The notes beneath the pieces were generated by a model. It saw only the letters and a program-made list of their open reading frames with translations, had not been told where the DNA came from and made no database searches. The translations under genes were made by a program, and so were the position numbers. Positions 44,859 through 56,846 of a stretch of 64,000 nt of DNA are shown piece by piece. The stretch comes from Entomortierella parvispora (taxonomy: Eukaryota > Mortierellomycota > Mortierellomycetes > Mortierellales > Mortierellaceae), in NCBI GenBank assembly GCA_963573315.1, contig OY752144.1, positions 986,501 through 1,050,500 of the forward strand, given 5' to 3'. How positions within the stretch are numbered: position 1 is the first letter of the stretch; the number at the start of each line of letters is the position of its first letter.

Positions 44859-45207
44859 TGCAATATGTTGATGAAAAAGAGTGCGTGTATGGTCAGATGC
44901 AGTGAATGGGGGATGCGATGCAATGCGATGTAGGAGAAAAACAGAAAGAAGCAAGGAGTCACCGACTGCCTATTTTATATTCTTTTCGGCATGGAAAAAG
45001 GGCGTATTTTCAGTTCCAAATCCGCTGACAAGAAAGCCGGATACACCAACCAGCATCTCCAGAAATGTTGTTTTTGTTCAGATTTCAGCCCACGCAGCTG
45101 TTTTGCCTGCACCGTGGACTCGCTTGGGGAGGGCAACAACTCAGAGCGTGGAGAAGAGTGGGGAAAAGAGCAGACATGCATTAGACTACCCTCGTGTGTA
45201 TGGATGT

Positions 45208-45275
45208 GATCATCGTCATCATCACCATATTATTATTATTATTACTATTATCATCCTCAGCATCATCACACTGAT
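45208..45275. repeat. ATC/ATT trinucleotide microsatellite
   Basis: Imperfect ATC/ATT units with a clean ATT run at about 45229-45240. Confidence 0.8.
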
Positions 45276-45512
45276 GATGGCCCTGGCTGACCGCCGTCTG
45301 TTTCCGAGTCCTCCTGACCACGTCTCGGCACAGGCACCAAATGTGGAAGGACCGCTGTCCGACCTGGCGAAACCGCGGCTGAACAAACACCCTTCAATTG
45401 TCTTCCCTCTTTTCTTCTTCATGGCGATGCGGGGTCGATCTTCTCCATTGTCTCTCTAGATCCCTCGCTGTTCACAACAATTGCTTTCAACAACCCCCTC
45501 ATTCCTGACTTC

Positions 45513-45640
45513 ATGGCTGCTGAACAGGCGGTTAGTTGGACTGAGCAACTTGATACCAAAAGAGGTAACCAACCTTGTTTCCATTCACAACATCTCAAAA
45601 TAACACAATAGAGAAAAAAACGTTGATTGTGCCACCTTGA
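45513..45640 (+). CDS. Possible 26-aa two-exon micro-gene
   Basis: Met at 45513 (MAAEQAVSWTEQLDTKR), a consistent GTAACC donor at 45565, a 47-nt intron with an ATAAC branch-like site, and an acceptor at 45611. This leads to EKKTLIVPP and a stop at 45640. The splice signals fit those of neighbouring genes but the product is tiny and matches nothing I recognise. It could be chance, or part of a non-coding transcript. Confidence 0.15.
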
Positions 45641-46123
45641 CCATCTGTTCAGATCGTTCTGTCTCCTTTTTCGTTGGTCAGGCTCAGTAAACGTTTCGCG
45701 TGCTTGGCTGTCTTTTTGTTCATTTTGTTGCTACTCTTGTCTTTGTTTTCTTCTTGCAGCGATTTTTTTTCCCACACACAAACCCCTACAACATCCCGAA
45801 CAGAACAGACACCTTGCTGGCTGGCGGGCCTGCCTGCTTGCTCTCGCTTTTGTCTTTTTGCTAGCCTAGTGTGTCGCACATCCACCCAATTGTTCAATTG
45901 AAACAAAAACAAAAAAAGATCTATTTTTCTGGGGTCGGAGATCTCGGGAAAGGGTCCTGATGTTTTCGCCGTTCTGAACTCGACGCGAATTTAAAAGACG
46001 CCATTGACAACAGCAAATCAGAAAAAAAAATGTCACTGTGACCCATAACTATCCAGAATATCAAAACAAGACTTGAATGTGTATTTTTCTTTCGGGGTGA
46101 TGTGTGTATATGAATGTCTGAAC

Positions 46124-49004
46124 CTATCGGAAGCCCATGCTCATGCCTGGGCCAAATCCCCCCCCTGCCACGCCTACGATTGAAGAGCAGAATAACGAAC
46201 GAGAGGTCAGCATACAGGGACTACAAACACTGTCCCCTCTTTCGTTCTCTTCCTCTCTCCCTTTACGACTTACTGTAACTGTCCATGAGCTTCTCTAACA
46301 CCTCCTTCTTCTTTTGCTCATCTGCCTTCTTCTTGTCTGCTATGCTCTGTTCTGACTCCGCGCTCTTGTTGCTCTTGCCACTCTTCACACTCGCGCTATC
46401 AGAAGACACCGTCATCACAGGAACAAGCCCCATGGTCGCGAATGCCGGAACTCTCTCTTTTTTGCCTCCATTGCCAGATGAACCCGAACGTGTACTCGCT
46501 CCTGAACTCGAAATAATCGATGCCGTTGCCGTTCCATCCTTGTGCTTGTCCTTCTTTGAGAAGGAAAAGAACGAAGTTTTGCTCGATGTCGAGGCTGGAG
46601 GAGAAGGAATTGCCGTTGCGGGCGGTGGGGCCACAGGGGGGGCTGTTAACGGCTCCGTGTTCCAGTGTTGCGGCGCCATCGATCCTATGAGTGATCCCCG
46701 ATTCCGCACCATAGGGTGAGGCAAGGCTGTCGAACCTTGTGCTCCATGAATGGAAAGTCGGTTAAAATCAGGCGAAGGTGGACCATTCAATGATGCTGGT
46801 GACAGTGGGGGAGGGGGTGAGGGCTGGAAGAGTCCATGGATATTTTGCTGCTGCGACATATAACCGGCGGGTGCCTGACCAACGGAGCCAATGTAGGAGC
46901 TGTAAGGTCCCTGTCCCTGGGAATCTTCGCTCATGTTTGGGTGGTACACATTAGGGCCCTCGGCAGATTGCCACGCGTGGTTAGCAGATATACTCTGTGA
47001 CATGGCCTGCTGTTGTTGAAGTTTAAGTTGCTGTTGCTGAAGCATCTTCTTGGCAGCAATCATGACCTTCAGAGAACGAATTTGAAGACCAGTTTGCTGA
47101 GAAAGAGCGGCTGTTTCGTACACCATGGCAGCCGTGGACATGTTTAGCATTTGGTGCAGAGCATGTGTGGCCAAGTCTCGGAGTCGGTCCAAGCCATACA
47201 TGTCTGCGAGGAGCAAGAGCTGGGATAACACCTGAGCATGATGTTGCTGCGCTGTGACAAGATGGTCGGTATAGAGGTATTGCAAGAACGCAAGGACGAC
47301 AGGGTACGGCTCTGGCAATGACAAGGTTCTCATGGACGACAAGGTAGGATCGTACTCTCGATTATCCTGTTTGCATTGTGCCGCCTCCTGTTCTTCTTGT
47401 TCTCTCAACAACGCTCCAAAGTATGGCCAGCGGGTTGAGAGAATAGCAGAGTTGACAGGAATGCGCTGTCCATCCTGGGTCAAGATCTCGAAATCGGCCA
47501 TCGAAGCTTCACTGAGAAGAGACAAACCGAGCTCTTGCGCAGTCTGTGTCATGGTCGTGGGTGGATGCGTGTAGATGCCAAAGGCCTCCAGGTCTACAAT
47601 GGACACGTGTTCAAAATTGGTCTGGCGGTTCTGGTAATCCTCAGCGAGATTGCGATTCTTGTTGCCAAAGACCAGGTAAGCATTCGAGTTCTCGAGCAAC
47701 AATCCGCGGTTCCAAGAGCCTGAACTGAAGACTGTGCCAGTGTCGATGCGAGTCCACACAAGACTTGAAAGATTCAGCGACCAGATGCTAAAAGATTGCT
47801 GAGTGTTTGTAAGATAAGTTCCGGAGAGCAAGAGATGTTGTCCAGTGATAGCTCCTGTGGGGAATCTAAGTCCAGGAGGTAATAGGTTGCCAGTCATCGA
47901 TTGCGAGTGGTCTTGGAAGCCGAAGTTTGGGGGACTCAGCACCTGCAACTCACGTTTAACATCTGTAAAGTTGAAGTTGGAGTAGATGTAAACGGGATGC
48001 TCTTCCTGCTGTACTTGCACAGGGGCAGACGCAATATGTGACAATCTATAAACAGACGAGCGCTGGTCTCCAGAGCCAACACTGGCTTGGATGGACGAGC
48101 CGGTGGAAAGCCTAGACATGGCACCGTTCTTTTTGGTGAGGCCAGCGAGATTAGAGTTGCTCTTGCGAAGAGAAGGGGTGTAGTGCAGCGACGCATTTGA
48201 AGGAGTCTTGCGGAGGTACGAGGTTGGAAATCCATCTGAAGATGCGGCCAGAGTCGGCGACAGCGTAGGCGAGCCTGGCTCGAGGTCGCTTCCGATAAGA
48301 GGGACCGAGGTGCCTTTGCCGCTGCCGCTGACAGCGATCGACCGATATGACCCACAATGTCTATTGAAGGTCAGGGAGGTAACCCACTGCCAGCTTTCGA
48401 GGTCCAAGACGCTGACCTGTTCCACGTACTGATTGGTGATGTCTTGACCACCAATGATGACCAGTTTGCTGCCAGATATGCTGCTCAAGTGCGCGTATCG
48501 AGGTTTGGGTGAATGCTCCGAGGTTGGGATATGGACATGGCGCCATTGCAGTAACTCCAAATCCAGAACCTTGACATCATCGAACACTGCCAGCTCCTGC
48601 GGCTGACCGTCCTCCTTTAAGGTAGAGGTTGGGCCCATACCCCCAAAAAAGACGATTGTGTTCTTGTAGGGGTTCGCAGAGTGGAAGTAGCGCTCTGTTG
48701 GAGGCGCACCTATCTCATTCTCGTCCTCTGCGCCTGGATCGCCAATTGCTCTGGTGGGGGGCACGTTCACAATATCAGAGACGTTCTGCCACTGAAAGTC
48801 ATTCAGGTTGAGGATGTACAAGGCGTTGGTCATCTGGCGGTTGGGGATCAGCCTGCCTCCAAAGAGATAAAGCTTGTCATCAACAATGGTCATTGTCGCG
48901 CCGACGAGAGGGGCGGGGATGTCGCCGGTAGTGATGCGGGAGGTGGTGGTCAAGTCCGAGATGGACTGCAGTCCCTGAGATGGTGCCGGCATCTTTGTTG
49001 CCAT
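46124..49004 (-). CDS. Kelch-repeat and BTB domain protein
   Basis: Exons 46274-49004 and 46124-46173 give 926 aa. The Met at 49004 (MATKMPAPSQG) is chosen; the frame is open to 49154, so 50 extra residues are possible. N-terminal Kelch repeats: LVGATMTIVDDKLYLFGGRL, ERYFHSANPYKNTIVFFGGM, ISGSKLVIIGGQD, ITGQHLLLSGTYL, with W after each as usual. The BTB domain starts near residue 502 (MADFEILTQDGQRIPVNSAI, FLQYLYTDHLVTAQQHH), with a helical region following. Then comes a Gln-rich and Pro-rich tail. The last exon is only 50 nt: a GTAAGT donor inside TAC-A|GTAAGT joins to GTGGCAGGG, giving a tail SVAGGGFGPGMSMGFR. Kelch-then-BTB is the order of LZTR1-type proteins, which are Cullin-3 adaptors; that function is inferred here. 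Confidence 0.82.
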
Positions 49005-51312
49005 CTGTAGTTCCAGGTGTGGGGGGGAGGTACTGATTGCTGTACAAGTCTGGTTGTATCCGTGAGTGATTTTTCCGTCCTTCTTTTGGCGGGCCCAGAC
49101 TGCGGGCGAAGATCGTCTCTTTTCGGGGTAGGGGTCCGTTCTCTGTTCATACAACGAGGGTTCGCAAACGGCGGTTAGTCAAAACGGACAGGTATCCCAA
49201 TCTTACTACAATCAACGGCCCTTCCAGCCACGGAACGAGTTAAAAAAGGGGGAGAGAAAGAAGGGTAGAGTCCAGTGAGCACACCGACCGACGCCAATAA
49301 CAAAGCAACAACAACAACGACAACAAAACAACAACACCAACAACAACACCAAAAACACCACCAAAGTCAGCCAAAAGACTCTTTTGCCAAACGCGAAGAA
49401 GAAACCAAAAGTTCATCATTCTGCCAGACGGACAAGCACACAGATAGGACGGAACATGGTATCGAGGCCCTTCTCCCTTTCCTCTTTCTCTCTGGTTACT
49501 ACTGGTCGCTCTGGCATCGTCATCCATCTCGCGTCGCCCGCTCCGTTTTTTGATTGCCAGTCTGGCCCTGCACCCTGGACGTGCTCTCGGGTGCTCTCGC
49601 TCGCAACGCTCTCACTCTCCTTGGGCAAAAATTGACTGTCTTTGGTAGGTGGCGCTCCGTTATGACTCGAACAGAAAAGGCAACGAAATGCATGTCGAGG
49701 AAGAAGAATTTAGTTTCCTGAATCACGCCATCCATGGGGAGAGATGATTACCTCGAAGGGAGGAGGTTTGTAGTCAGATTCAGGGAAGTCTGCTGTCCGG
49801 AAGAAGGGATACAGGCGGGTATATGCTTCAATAGGGAGGAGGAGTAATTACAGGCGGAATGAGAATGATGGAGAGTAGTGAGAAGAGGAGCGGAGAAGAG
49901 GAGGAAGGGGAGGAGGGAAATGGAGGACGAGGATGGATGGACAGGAGGAAAGAGAGCGAGATGACGACGAGAAGAGAATTGCAAGGGTGTCTGTCTGCGG
50001 CCACAGAAGAGAAGAAAAAAAATTAAAAACGACTGGCCGGGCGCGGTGTGTGCGTCTCCCTCTTGTTTGTGCACCCGCATCTCTCCATCTTGCCTTTTCT
50101 TTGCTCGTTTGTTGGTTTGCTGGTCTGCGCTCTCTCGTTGCTCTCGGCCGTGCTTGGCCTTTTGGCTTGGCTCTCTTTGCTCGCTTGTCGATTGTCCTTC
50201 CTCTCCATCGTCCCCTTCTGTGTTGTGTTGTTGATTTTTTGAACCAGCCCTTCATTTTGAAAGATTCTTATCCGACTTTCGGTTTGTTTGATCACTCCTT
50301 GGTCTCTTCTTGGTCTCTCCCATTTTGGCCTCTTGGTCCCCCACTCCTCTGGGTAATCTCTTGCTCTTGCCTTCCTCTGAAGTCGACACGCCTTCTCTTT
50401 CCTTTCCGCCTTACAATTTTGCAACTATCATCACTCGGGACCCGCCGTGACGGGCTGGAACCTCTCGTCCAATCTCCAGCCAGGATGAATATGATCCTCT
50501 TGTGCTACCAGCACATCCCCAATGAATGAGAGGCGAGGGAGGACTGAGAGTCTTTTCCTGGTTCGTCACAGAACAAACCAGCGAATCATAACGACATCGA
50601 ACATCGCTCCAGTAAAGTCAGGGGCTCGTGAAAGCATAGACCTGGTGACAATCACCACTTGCGTTTCTTCAGGTTTTTTGTAGTCATGTGGACAAACAAG
50701 CAGGCCTGGATGAATCTCTCTGGATGAACTCAAGATATCCTTTTTTTTTGCGGCGAACCTAAAACTGACGCAAAGAACACGCCTCAGTTTGTCAAAGTCG
50801 CGCTTGAGTATGTGTGTGCCACCCTGTCGCGAAGAACAAGAAGTCGAAACACAGCCTGGCAAACCCAATGTCGTCGTCCTCGAGCTTCTCAGCCCCATGG
50901 GTGCGCGCGCTGAATCAATGCCATTCGAACCCGACAACAAAACGACGACAAAGATAACAGACCACATCTCAAGTTTTAAAGTCTTGCGACTCCGCCCGTT
51001 TAAAGAACTCGCGTGGCCAAGAGAAGGAAAAGAGGAAGATAATTCAGGGTCCGGTCAAGCCCAAAAGTCATGAATTATCAATTATTGAAGACTCTTTGGG
51101 TCCATGCAGGAGAACATAGTCGGGGCCTCAAAATAGAAACAATCCCGCGGATGCGTCCGTGGTCAAAAAAAAATAACCAATTGCTCCAGAGGCTGAATAA
51201 AAGATCGACAACGGTCCTTGTCATTGCCCTCCGCGCTAAATAAATGGCGCACGCTCCCCTTCACTCCACTTTAGCATATTTCAAATGTGAGTCAAGGGTT
51301 TATTTTTGACTA
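49005..51312. other. Gap of 2.3 kb upstream of the Kelch-BTB gene
   Basis: Contains the promoter side of the Kelch-BTB gene (CAA-rich on the plus strand at 49305-49360; purine-rich at 49850-49980). A separate plus-strand CT-rich stretch at about 50050-50430 resembles the leaders that precede genes elsewhere in this window, but no gene follows it before 51312. The rest is unremarkable. Confidence 0.45.
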
Positions 51313-53608
51313 TCACTGCGTTGAACCCGCTGTCCATGACGATTCCGTGGAATAACTTGAGGCCGTTGACGATGCAGGCGAGAGCGCCGTCCAGGGTGAC
51401 GACATGATTGAAGACTCGCGTGGGGATGAAGATGAAGAAGGATAGTGGTTCTGTTTGCTCTCATCCCTCTCTAACATGCTCACGTTCCTGTGTCTGTTCT
51501 CTATGATCTCTTCTCGTTCTTCTCCTGGGGCCATTCCAGCTAGATCTGGCACTGATCCAAATGCGAATTCCTCCTTCGCTGAATTATAAGCAGACGCGGG
51601 GGTGCTTGCCTCCGAGTCAGATCGTTGGAATGGACGTGTATCGAGAGTAGAGATTGAAATCAAAGGAGGCTGCGTCAAAGTGGCCGAGACTGGAGTCGAC
51701 GAGCGATAAGAGGAGCGCCGCGACGGCTGACCTTCAGGGCTGCTTGAGACAGATCGCGAAGAAGGTGAGGACCTCAGACTGGAATGGAGCCGATCGACTC
51801 TGCTGGAGAGACCTTGAAGGATTTGCTGACACCTCTCTTGTGAAGTGATAATGGGCGTTGGCATTGGCGACGTGCGAGATCGCTCTGATCCCTGAGGAGA
51901 CATGGGAGAGGGGCGTGCGAACCGGCCGTTAGGGATTGGGCTCTGACCAGATCGCAAATGAGCCCGTTGCGAGGGCCATCGCAAGTCGACGGGAGATTGA
52001 GGCAAGGGTGGGAGGGATTTAAGAAACTCGTCCAAGATGGACTCCTTAGGCATGATGTTGGGAGCTAACTGGGGTAAAGCTTGCGGATCTTGGTACGATC
52101 GCGGTCCACTTTCACCCATATCCATGGTGTCGTCGGGGCACGTCATAAACGTCATATCGGCCAAGTCCGCATTTGGGATTGTCTCTGTCAGCAAGGATGG
52201 AACGCCTTCATGGGCCAACATAAAGATACCAGTCCGATCTGCAAAAGTCATGTCCACGTCTGTTGGCACCTCAAGAGTTTCAGGTGGGCCGTCAGCCACA
52301 TTGCTATATGGCCCATCGCTGTCGTCGCTAATCAATCCCAGCTGTCGATTAAACATTTCGGATAAAGTAATGTCACGAAGGTCTGCTCGATTTTGGCAAT
52401 AAGGAACAATGAATTAGTACGTTTGAAAAACCTCGCTGTTCCTTCCTCACTCATCCAAAGCAGAGATAAATTGTACCTTCTTGACAGCTGTCAAGGTGAT
52501 TCTGTAAAAACAGATCGCTCTCATCCTCGTCACTGTCCGAATTTTCAACAGGAGCCGGAAATCGATCATTGGCTGCGGTTGGTCTCCGTTCTTTGCTGGA
52601 TCGCCTGAGGTCCTTACGCTCAGCATTCAAGAATGAATTGGTAGAAACTACGCCACAGGTAGCCCTGTAAATCTCTGCTGCCAAATTTTCAGCGGCAATG
52701 GGACTTACGGGTGGCGAAGGAGAGGACGCTGTGGATCTGGGAGATTGCTCTGCGCTGGAAGCAAATTTGTAGTCTCCAGACATCCACGTGTCGGCACCTC
52801 TTGGTTGTTTAGTAGTCAGGGTCTTGGATGCCCGTCTTGCACGGCCTGAAGAATTCCTGTTCAAAGTCGATATTTGGGGTCGACCAACATCTGAACGCGT
52901 CTCGATGCGTTCCGACGCCAATGGAGTGCTCCGCTGTTGCGCCTCCGGTCTCGTGGACGGTGCATGCAGAGGCTTGCGCGCATGATGTGCTGGATCGCTC
53001 GAGTCCAGGTTTGACCTTTGCTGATTAGCTGTGACCTGTGGCTGTAGAGCACAATCCTCCTCACGCGCCATCGGTAATGATGAATGCTGATCCTGGAGCG
53101 AACTCTCACTCTCCAATAGCTCGAAAGCCATAAGCTCTAGGCGTGCTTCCTCTGCCCGTTCCCGCAATAGTTGGAGATGTGCTTGTCGCTTGGCAGCATT
53201 CTCATTCTGAGGAGTGGTCGGAGACTTGAAGGTGTTGTTCAGTCCATCCTGTGGAGAAGCTGGCCGTGCTGAATGCGATTGTGCGTAGGGGGCCTTTTCA
53301 CGGGCTTTCTGGAATAGAGACGACAGTCGGTCCTGCCCAGCAATCTTATAGCCATCGCTGTTGGTACGGAAATGGCGCAAGCGAGACGAATCAGTCGGGG
53401 ACTGGGGAGAAGCCCAACAATCCCTGGTAGAAGATAAATCTTGCACAGTTGGTTTGCGCTCAGTGAGATGAGGACTGGGCTGTGGTCTGAAAGTCCTAGG
53501 ACTTCCCAGAGAAAACGATCCTGAAGTGCCCGCCGAATTGGCACTTGTATTAGATCCTCGATGGCCTAAAGCCGTCCCTCCTCGCCGCTGAGCGTCCTGG
53601 AGCATCAT
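51313..53608 (-). CDS. Serine-rich, mostly disordered protein of unknown function
   Basis: Not recognised. Exons 52477-53608 and 51313-52382 (94-nt intron) give 733 aa. The join gives NHLDSCQEDLRDITLSEMFNR and keeps frame. The first of two adjacent Met codons (53608) is taken as start; the upstream sequence is leader-like. The composition is Ser, Pro, Arg and Gln rich, with SP/TP dipeptides that could be phosphorylation sites. One predicted coiled coil is AAKRQAHLQLLRERAEEARLEL near residues 140-170. The exon junction region (SDSDEDESDLFLQNHLDSC to RDITLSEMFNRQLGLISDDSDG) is the least disordered and acidic, and may be the conserved core. A regulatory or scaffold role is only a guess. Confidence 0.65.
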
Positions 53609-54174
53609 TTTGTTTTCTTCAAATTGTGGTGAATGAACAGGAGAAAGAGTGGGGGAAAATAAGAGAAGCGAAATGTTGCAAGCCGTCTCACGCCTCAGTC
53701 TGGAGCAAAATATCTCTAACCGTCCTGGCTGAATTTCAACTGCAGTCAGAGGGAGAAAGCTCATCCTGCTGAAGAAACCCAGCCTGCTAGTCCTTGGCCA
53801 AATACTCACACGACCGTGCGCTGTAGATCGTCGGTCCTGCTGTTTTCTCCAGTACACAGGGTTCAACTACAGTCGTGCACGACAACTTTAGGATAATGAT
53901 CGAAAATTTATGTACATGTACACTGCCTACAGCGTCTAATTGATAGTCTGCCAAAGGTCTCTTGTCTTGCTCTCTCCCGGATCCTGCAGGTCAAGAGTGT
54001 TGTTTGCTGATAGAGTGATGCTGTTGTTGCTGCTGCTGGTTTTTTTTCCTTTTTTTTTTTTTTTGACGCCTTGGCGGGCATGAAGGCGAGCTCTTCCGCT
54101 CCAGAATAAAACAGGGTATATATTGTTCTAGCTCCTCTGGACTTCAATCCCACCGGCATGTTCATCGTTAAAAC
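53609..54174. other. Gap between the serine-rich gene and SEC72
   Basis: About 570 bp holding the promoter of the serine-rich gene and the 3' UTR of SEC72, both on the minus strand. A minus-strand Lys/Ala-rich frame near 53910-54165 is caused by an A-rich run and is not credited. Confidence 0.45.
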
Positions 54175-54774
54175 TTATTCCTCAGCTGCCTCCTGGGCAG
54201 CCAAGGAGACTTCGGCCTCCTTCAATGCCTTCAGGATCTCTGCGCTCTGGGGATCAAACATCAATCCCAGCTGCAGAGCTTGGATACCCTCCTGGTAACG
54301 ACCCATGCCAAAGAGGGCCTTGCCCAGACGGAAGTGACCCTTGGACCAAGGACGCTTCAACTCGATCGCACCCTCGGCGTCCACGTAGGCATTGACCCAT
54401 TCCTTGCGGGCGATGTAGGCGGCAGCGCGGTTGCAGAGCAAGACGGCGAGTTCCTCACGGGCAAGACCAGTTGGCTCCCAAAGAGGCCGGTCAAAGGCGA
54501 TGTTGATGGCGTTTGTGTAAGCGACGATGGCCTCCTCGTGACGCTGAGCGCGGAAGTGAGTGTTGCCATCCTCGCGCATCTTTGCAATCTGCTGCGATCG
54601 GAGAGGGAGGACTGCACCTGGGGGAGGGACCTGACCGTTGGTGGCATGGAGATGACGGGTGAGGTCGTTGATCTCGATAAAAGACTGGTTGCACTCTGAG
54701 CAGACCTCGTTCTTGTGCTGGGCGCAAACGACCTTGTCGTTGTAAATTCGTAGGTCGACGACGGTGGCGGACAT
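54175..54774 (-). CDS. SEC72: TPR protein, ER translocation subunit Sec72-like
   Basis: Single exon, 199 aa, start MSATVVDLRIYNDKVVC. In yeast Sec72 works with Sec62/Sec63/Sec71 in post-translational transport into the ER and offers a TPR platform for cytosolic Hsp70. The N-terminal Cys/His region (CAQHKNEVCSECNQSFIEIN DLTRHL, shown as two parts) is typical of fungal Sec72. TPR motifs follow: AKMREDGNTHFRAQRHEEAI, VLLCNRAAAYIARKEWVNAY and KGHFRLGKALFGMGRYQEGI. The start codon at 54774 is divergent from the RFC gene with 348 bp between. The family call is by pattern; another small TPR co-chaperone is the alternative. Confidence 0.8.
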   Translation of the reverse strand: MSATVVDLRIYNDKVVCAQHKNEVCSECNQSFIEINDLTRHLHATNGQVPPPGAVLPLRSQQIAKMREDGNTHFRAQRHEEAIVAYTNAINIAFDRPLWEPTGLAREELAVLLCNRAAAYIARKEWVNAYVDAEGAIELKRPWSKGHFRLGKALFGMGRYQEGIQALQLGLMFDPQSAEILKALKEAEVSLAAQEAAEE

Positions 54775-55122
54775 GATGAAGTACAAGAGGAAGATGAGAG
54801 AAAGGAGATGAATGAACAGGAACAGAATAAAGAAAGATGGAGGCAGAAAGGCGGGGTCGAGATGGGCACACACACATTCACATCATCAACACAGATGGGC
54901 AGCAATGGTTGGACACAGAAACCGGCGAACGAGAGGCCGCCAGGGGAGAAGGAACGAGAGGAATCGCATGGCCTGCGCTTGTCCTGGGATGGCCTCGAAA
55001 AGAGAGACGCACAGAAATGGTGGCGCACCACAACAAAAAATAAAAAGAGCAGCGACGCGCCTTTTTGCGCCCTTCATTCGCGACCAACGACGACCCATCT
55101 CACAAAAAGACAACCTCAAGCC
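54775..55122. promoter_or_regulatory. Divergent promoter between SEC72 and the RFC subunit gene
   Basis: 348 bp between two opposite start codons; purine-rich on the plus strand toward SEC72. No gene seen. Confidence 0.5.
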
Positions 55123-56634
55123 ATGGCAGCAAGCAGCAGCACAGGAGTCACCACCGCAGCACAGGTCGCTTTGGCCAACGCTCAGTTCAAAGGAAACGTC
55201 GACTCTTATGAACTGCCTTGGTGAGCCTGCATGCCAAAACGAACATGGGGAAATCAGTTGTCCATTCGACAACCCTTTTACTAATCAATGTCCCGTCCGC
55301 AATACTCCAGGGTCGAGAAATACAGACCAGAACTCATCAAGGACATTGTCGGAAACGAAGAAACAGTGGAGCGTCTTCAATTGATCGCTAAGAAAGGAAA
55401 CATGCCTCATATGATCATCTCGGTAAGAGATATTTCTTAAGGGACACTTGCCACAAGTACTAGACGCGAAGCGGCTTCACACGGATGCTAACCCGGGTCA
55501 CACCAACTCTCTGGACTTAGGGATCTCCGGGTATCGGAAAGACCACGAGTGTTCTCTGCTTGGCCCATGAGCTCTTGGGACCAGCCTTCAAGGAAGGTGT
55601 CCTGGAATTGAACGCCTCGGACGATCGGTGAGTTGTCCGTTCAATTTTTTTTTTTTCTTTATGGATATTATCTTTGTTTTCTCACAGGTATTTGCGATTC
55701 TTTCCTGATAGTGGAATTGACGTAGTCCGAAACAAGATCAAGACGTTTGCACAGAAAAAGGTTACTCTCCCACCAGGACGACACAAGATTGTCATTCTGG
55801 ATGAGGCGGACAGTATGACGGCAGGAGCTCAACAGGCACTTCGACGCACTATGGAAATTTACTCGAACACAACTCGTTTCGCACTTGCCTGCAACCAATC
55901 GAGCAAAATCATCGAACCCATTCAAAGTCGATGTGCGATGCTTCGGTACACTAAATTGACAGACAAGCAGGTCTTGCATCGTCTCCGAGAGATTTGTGAA
56001 GCCGAAAAGGTAAGGAATGACTGTTTGAAGCTCCAAAGTACTAGTGGGAGGAGGTAAATATTGAAAAAAAAATCTCACACAATGCCCACTGTCATTTGTG
56101 GAGCAGGTACAATACAATGCCGAGGGACTGGAGGCGCTTATTTTCACAGCGGAGGGAGATATGCGTCAGGCGATCAACAACCTTCAGTCTACATGGTCAG
56201 GATTTGGATATGTGAATGACGAGAATGTGTTCAAAGTCTGCGATCAGCCACACCCCGTCTTGGTGAACGCAATTATCGCCAGCTGTTTGCAGGTCAAGGT
56301 CGATAATGCACTTAAGGGCATGCATCAATTATGGAGGCAAGGCTACAGTGCTGTGGACATCATTACAACGCTGTTCAGGGTTGTAAAGTTTTACGATGGC
56401 ATGCCCGAGTACATGAAGCTTGACTATATCAAGGTAACGGTTGTGGAATAGACTGCTTTGAATTGTACCTTCATTGAAACAAACCTCTAACACTTCTTGC
56501 ATCTTCCTGCCACGTAGGAGATCGGACTGACACATATGAAGATCCTGGAGGGAGTGACATCGCTCGTTCAGCTAGGAGGACTTATCTCAAGACTATGCAA
56601 GCTGTCCATGGACGCATCCTCATTTCAGGTGTGA
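55123..56634 (+). CDS. RFC4: Replication factor C small subunit (human RFC2 / yeast Rfc4 type)
   Basis: AAA+ subunit of the clamp loader that places PCNA on primed DNA in the nucleus. Six exons: 55123-55220, 55311-55422, 55521-55627, 55712-56009, 56107-56433 and 56518-56634; 352 aa, like human RFC2 (354). Motifs: [19 protein letters not shown]; Walker [10 protein letters not shown] (family usually GPPGTGKT); [20 protein letters not shown]; Walker [33 protein letters not shown] box [14 protein letters not shown]; sensor region [41 protein letters not shown]. The [10 protein letters not shown]...FALACN and DQPHP features place it with RFC2/Rfc4 rather than other small subunits. An unused AG lies 24 nt before the exon 4 acceptor. 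TBCK follows on the same strand after 212 bp. Confidence 0.93.
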
Positions 56635-56846
56635 GATGTGTCCTTCCTTGTCAGGAACGGAGAAAATAAAAAGGGATCAAAAATTTGAATGAAATTTGTG
56701 CAATTTGCCACCAGGCTCAAAAGGCGTCACGACTGCCTTGGCACCTCAAGCTACGTCTCGACCTCAGGACTCATTGCATTTCTTAGAGACCTAACAGCCC
56801 ACTTTACTCCCAGCCCGCACTTGCTTGGGACCATCATTCGACTCGA

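Larger units (their letters stand above)
44859..46123. other. Gap of 1.27 kb between proline dehydrogenase and the Kelch-BTB gene
   Basis: Promoter side of proline dehydrogenase on the left. An ATC/ATT-rich microsatellite lies at about 45208-45275. A possible very small two-exon gene is at 45513-45640 (listed separately at low confidence). The stretch 45690-45890 is T-rich. No other gene seen. Confidence 0.45.

Noticed and set aside
49933-50529. Hydrophobic Leu/Ser-rich plus-strand frame
   Set aside because: CT-rich composition explains it; no start context, splice pattern or domain supports a protein.
53908-54165. Small minus-strand Lys/Ala-rich frame between the serine-rich gene and SEC72
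   Set aside because: Driven by an A-rich run, no recognisable domain, and placed where the SEC72 3' UTR is expected.
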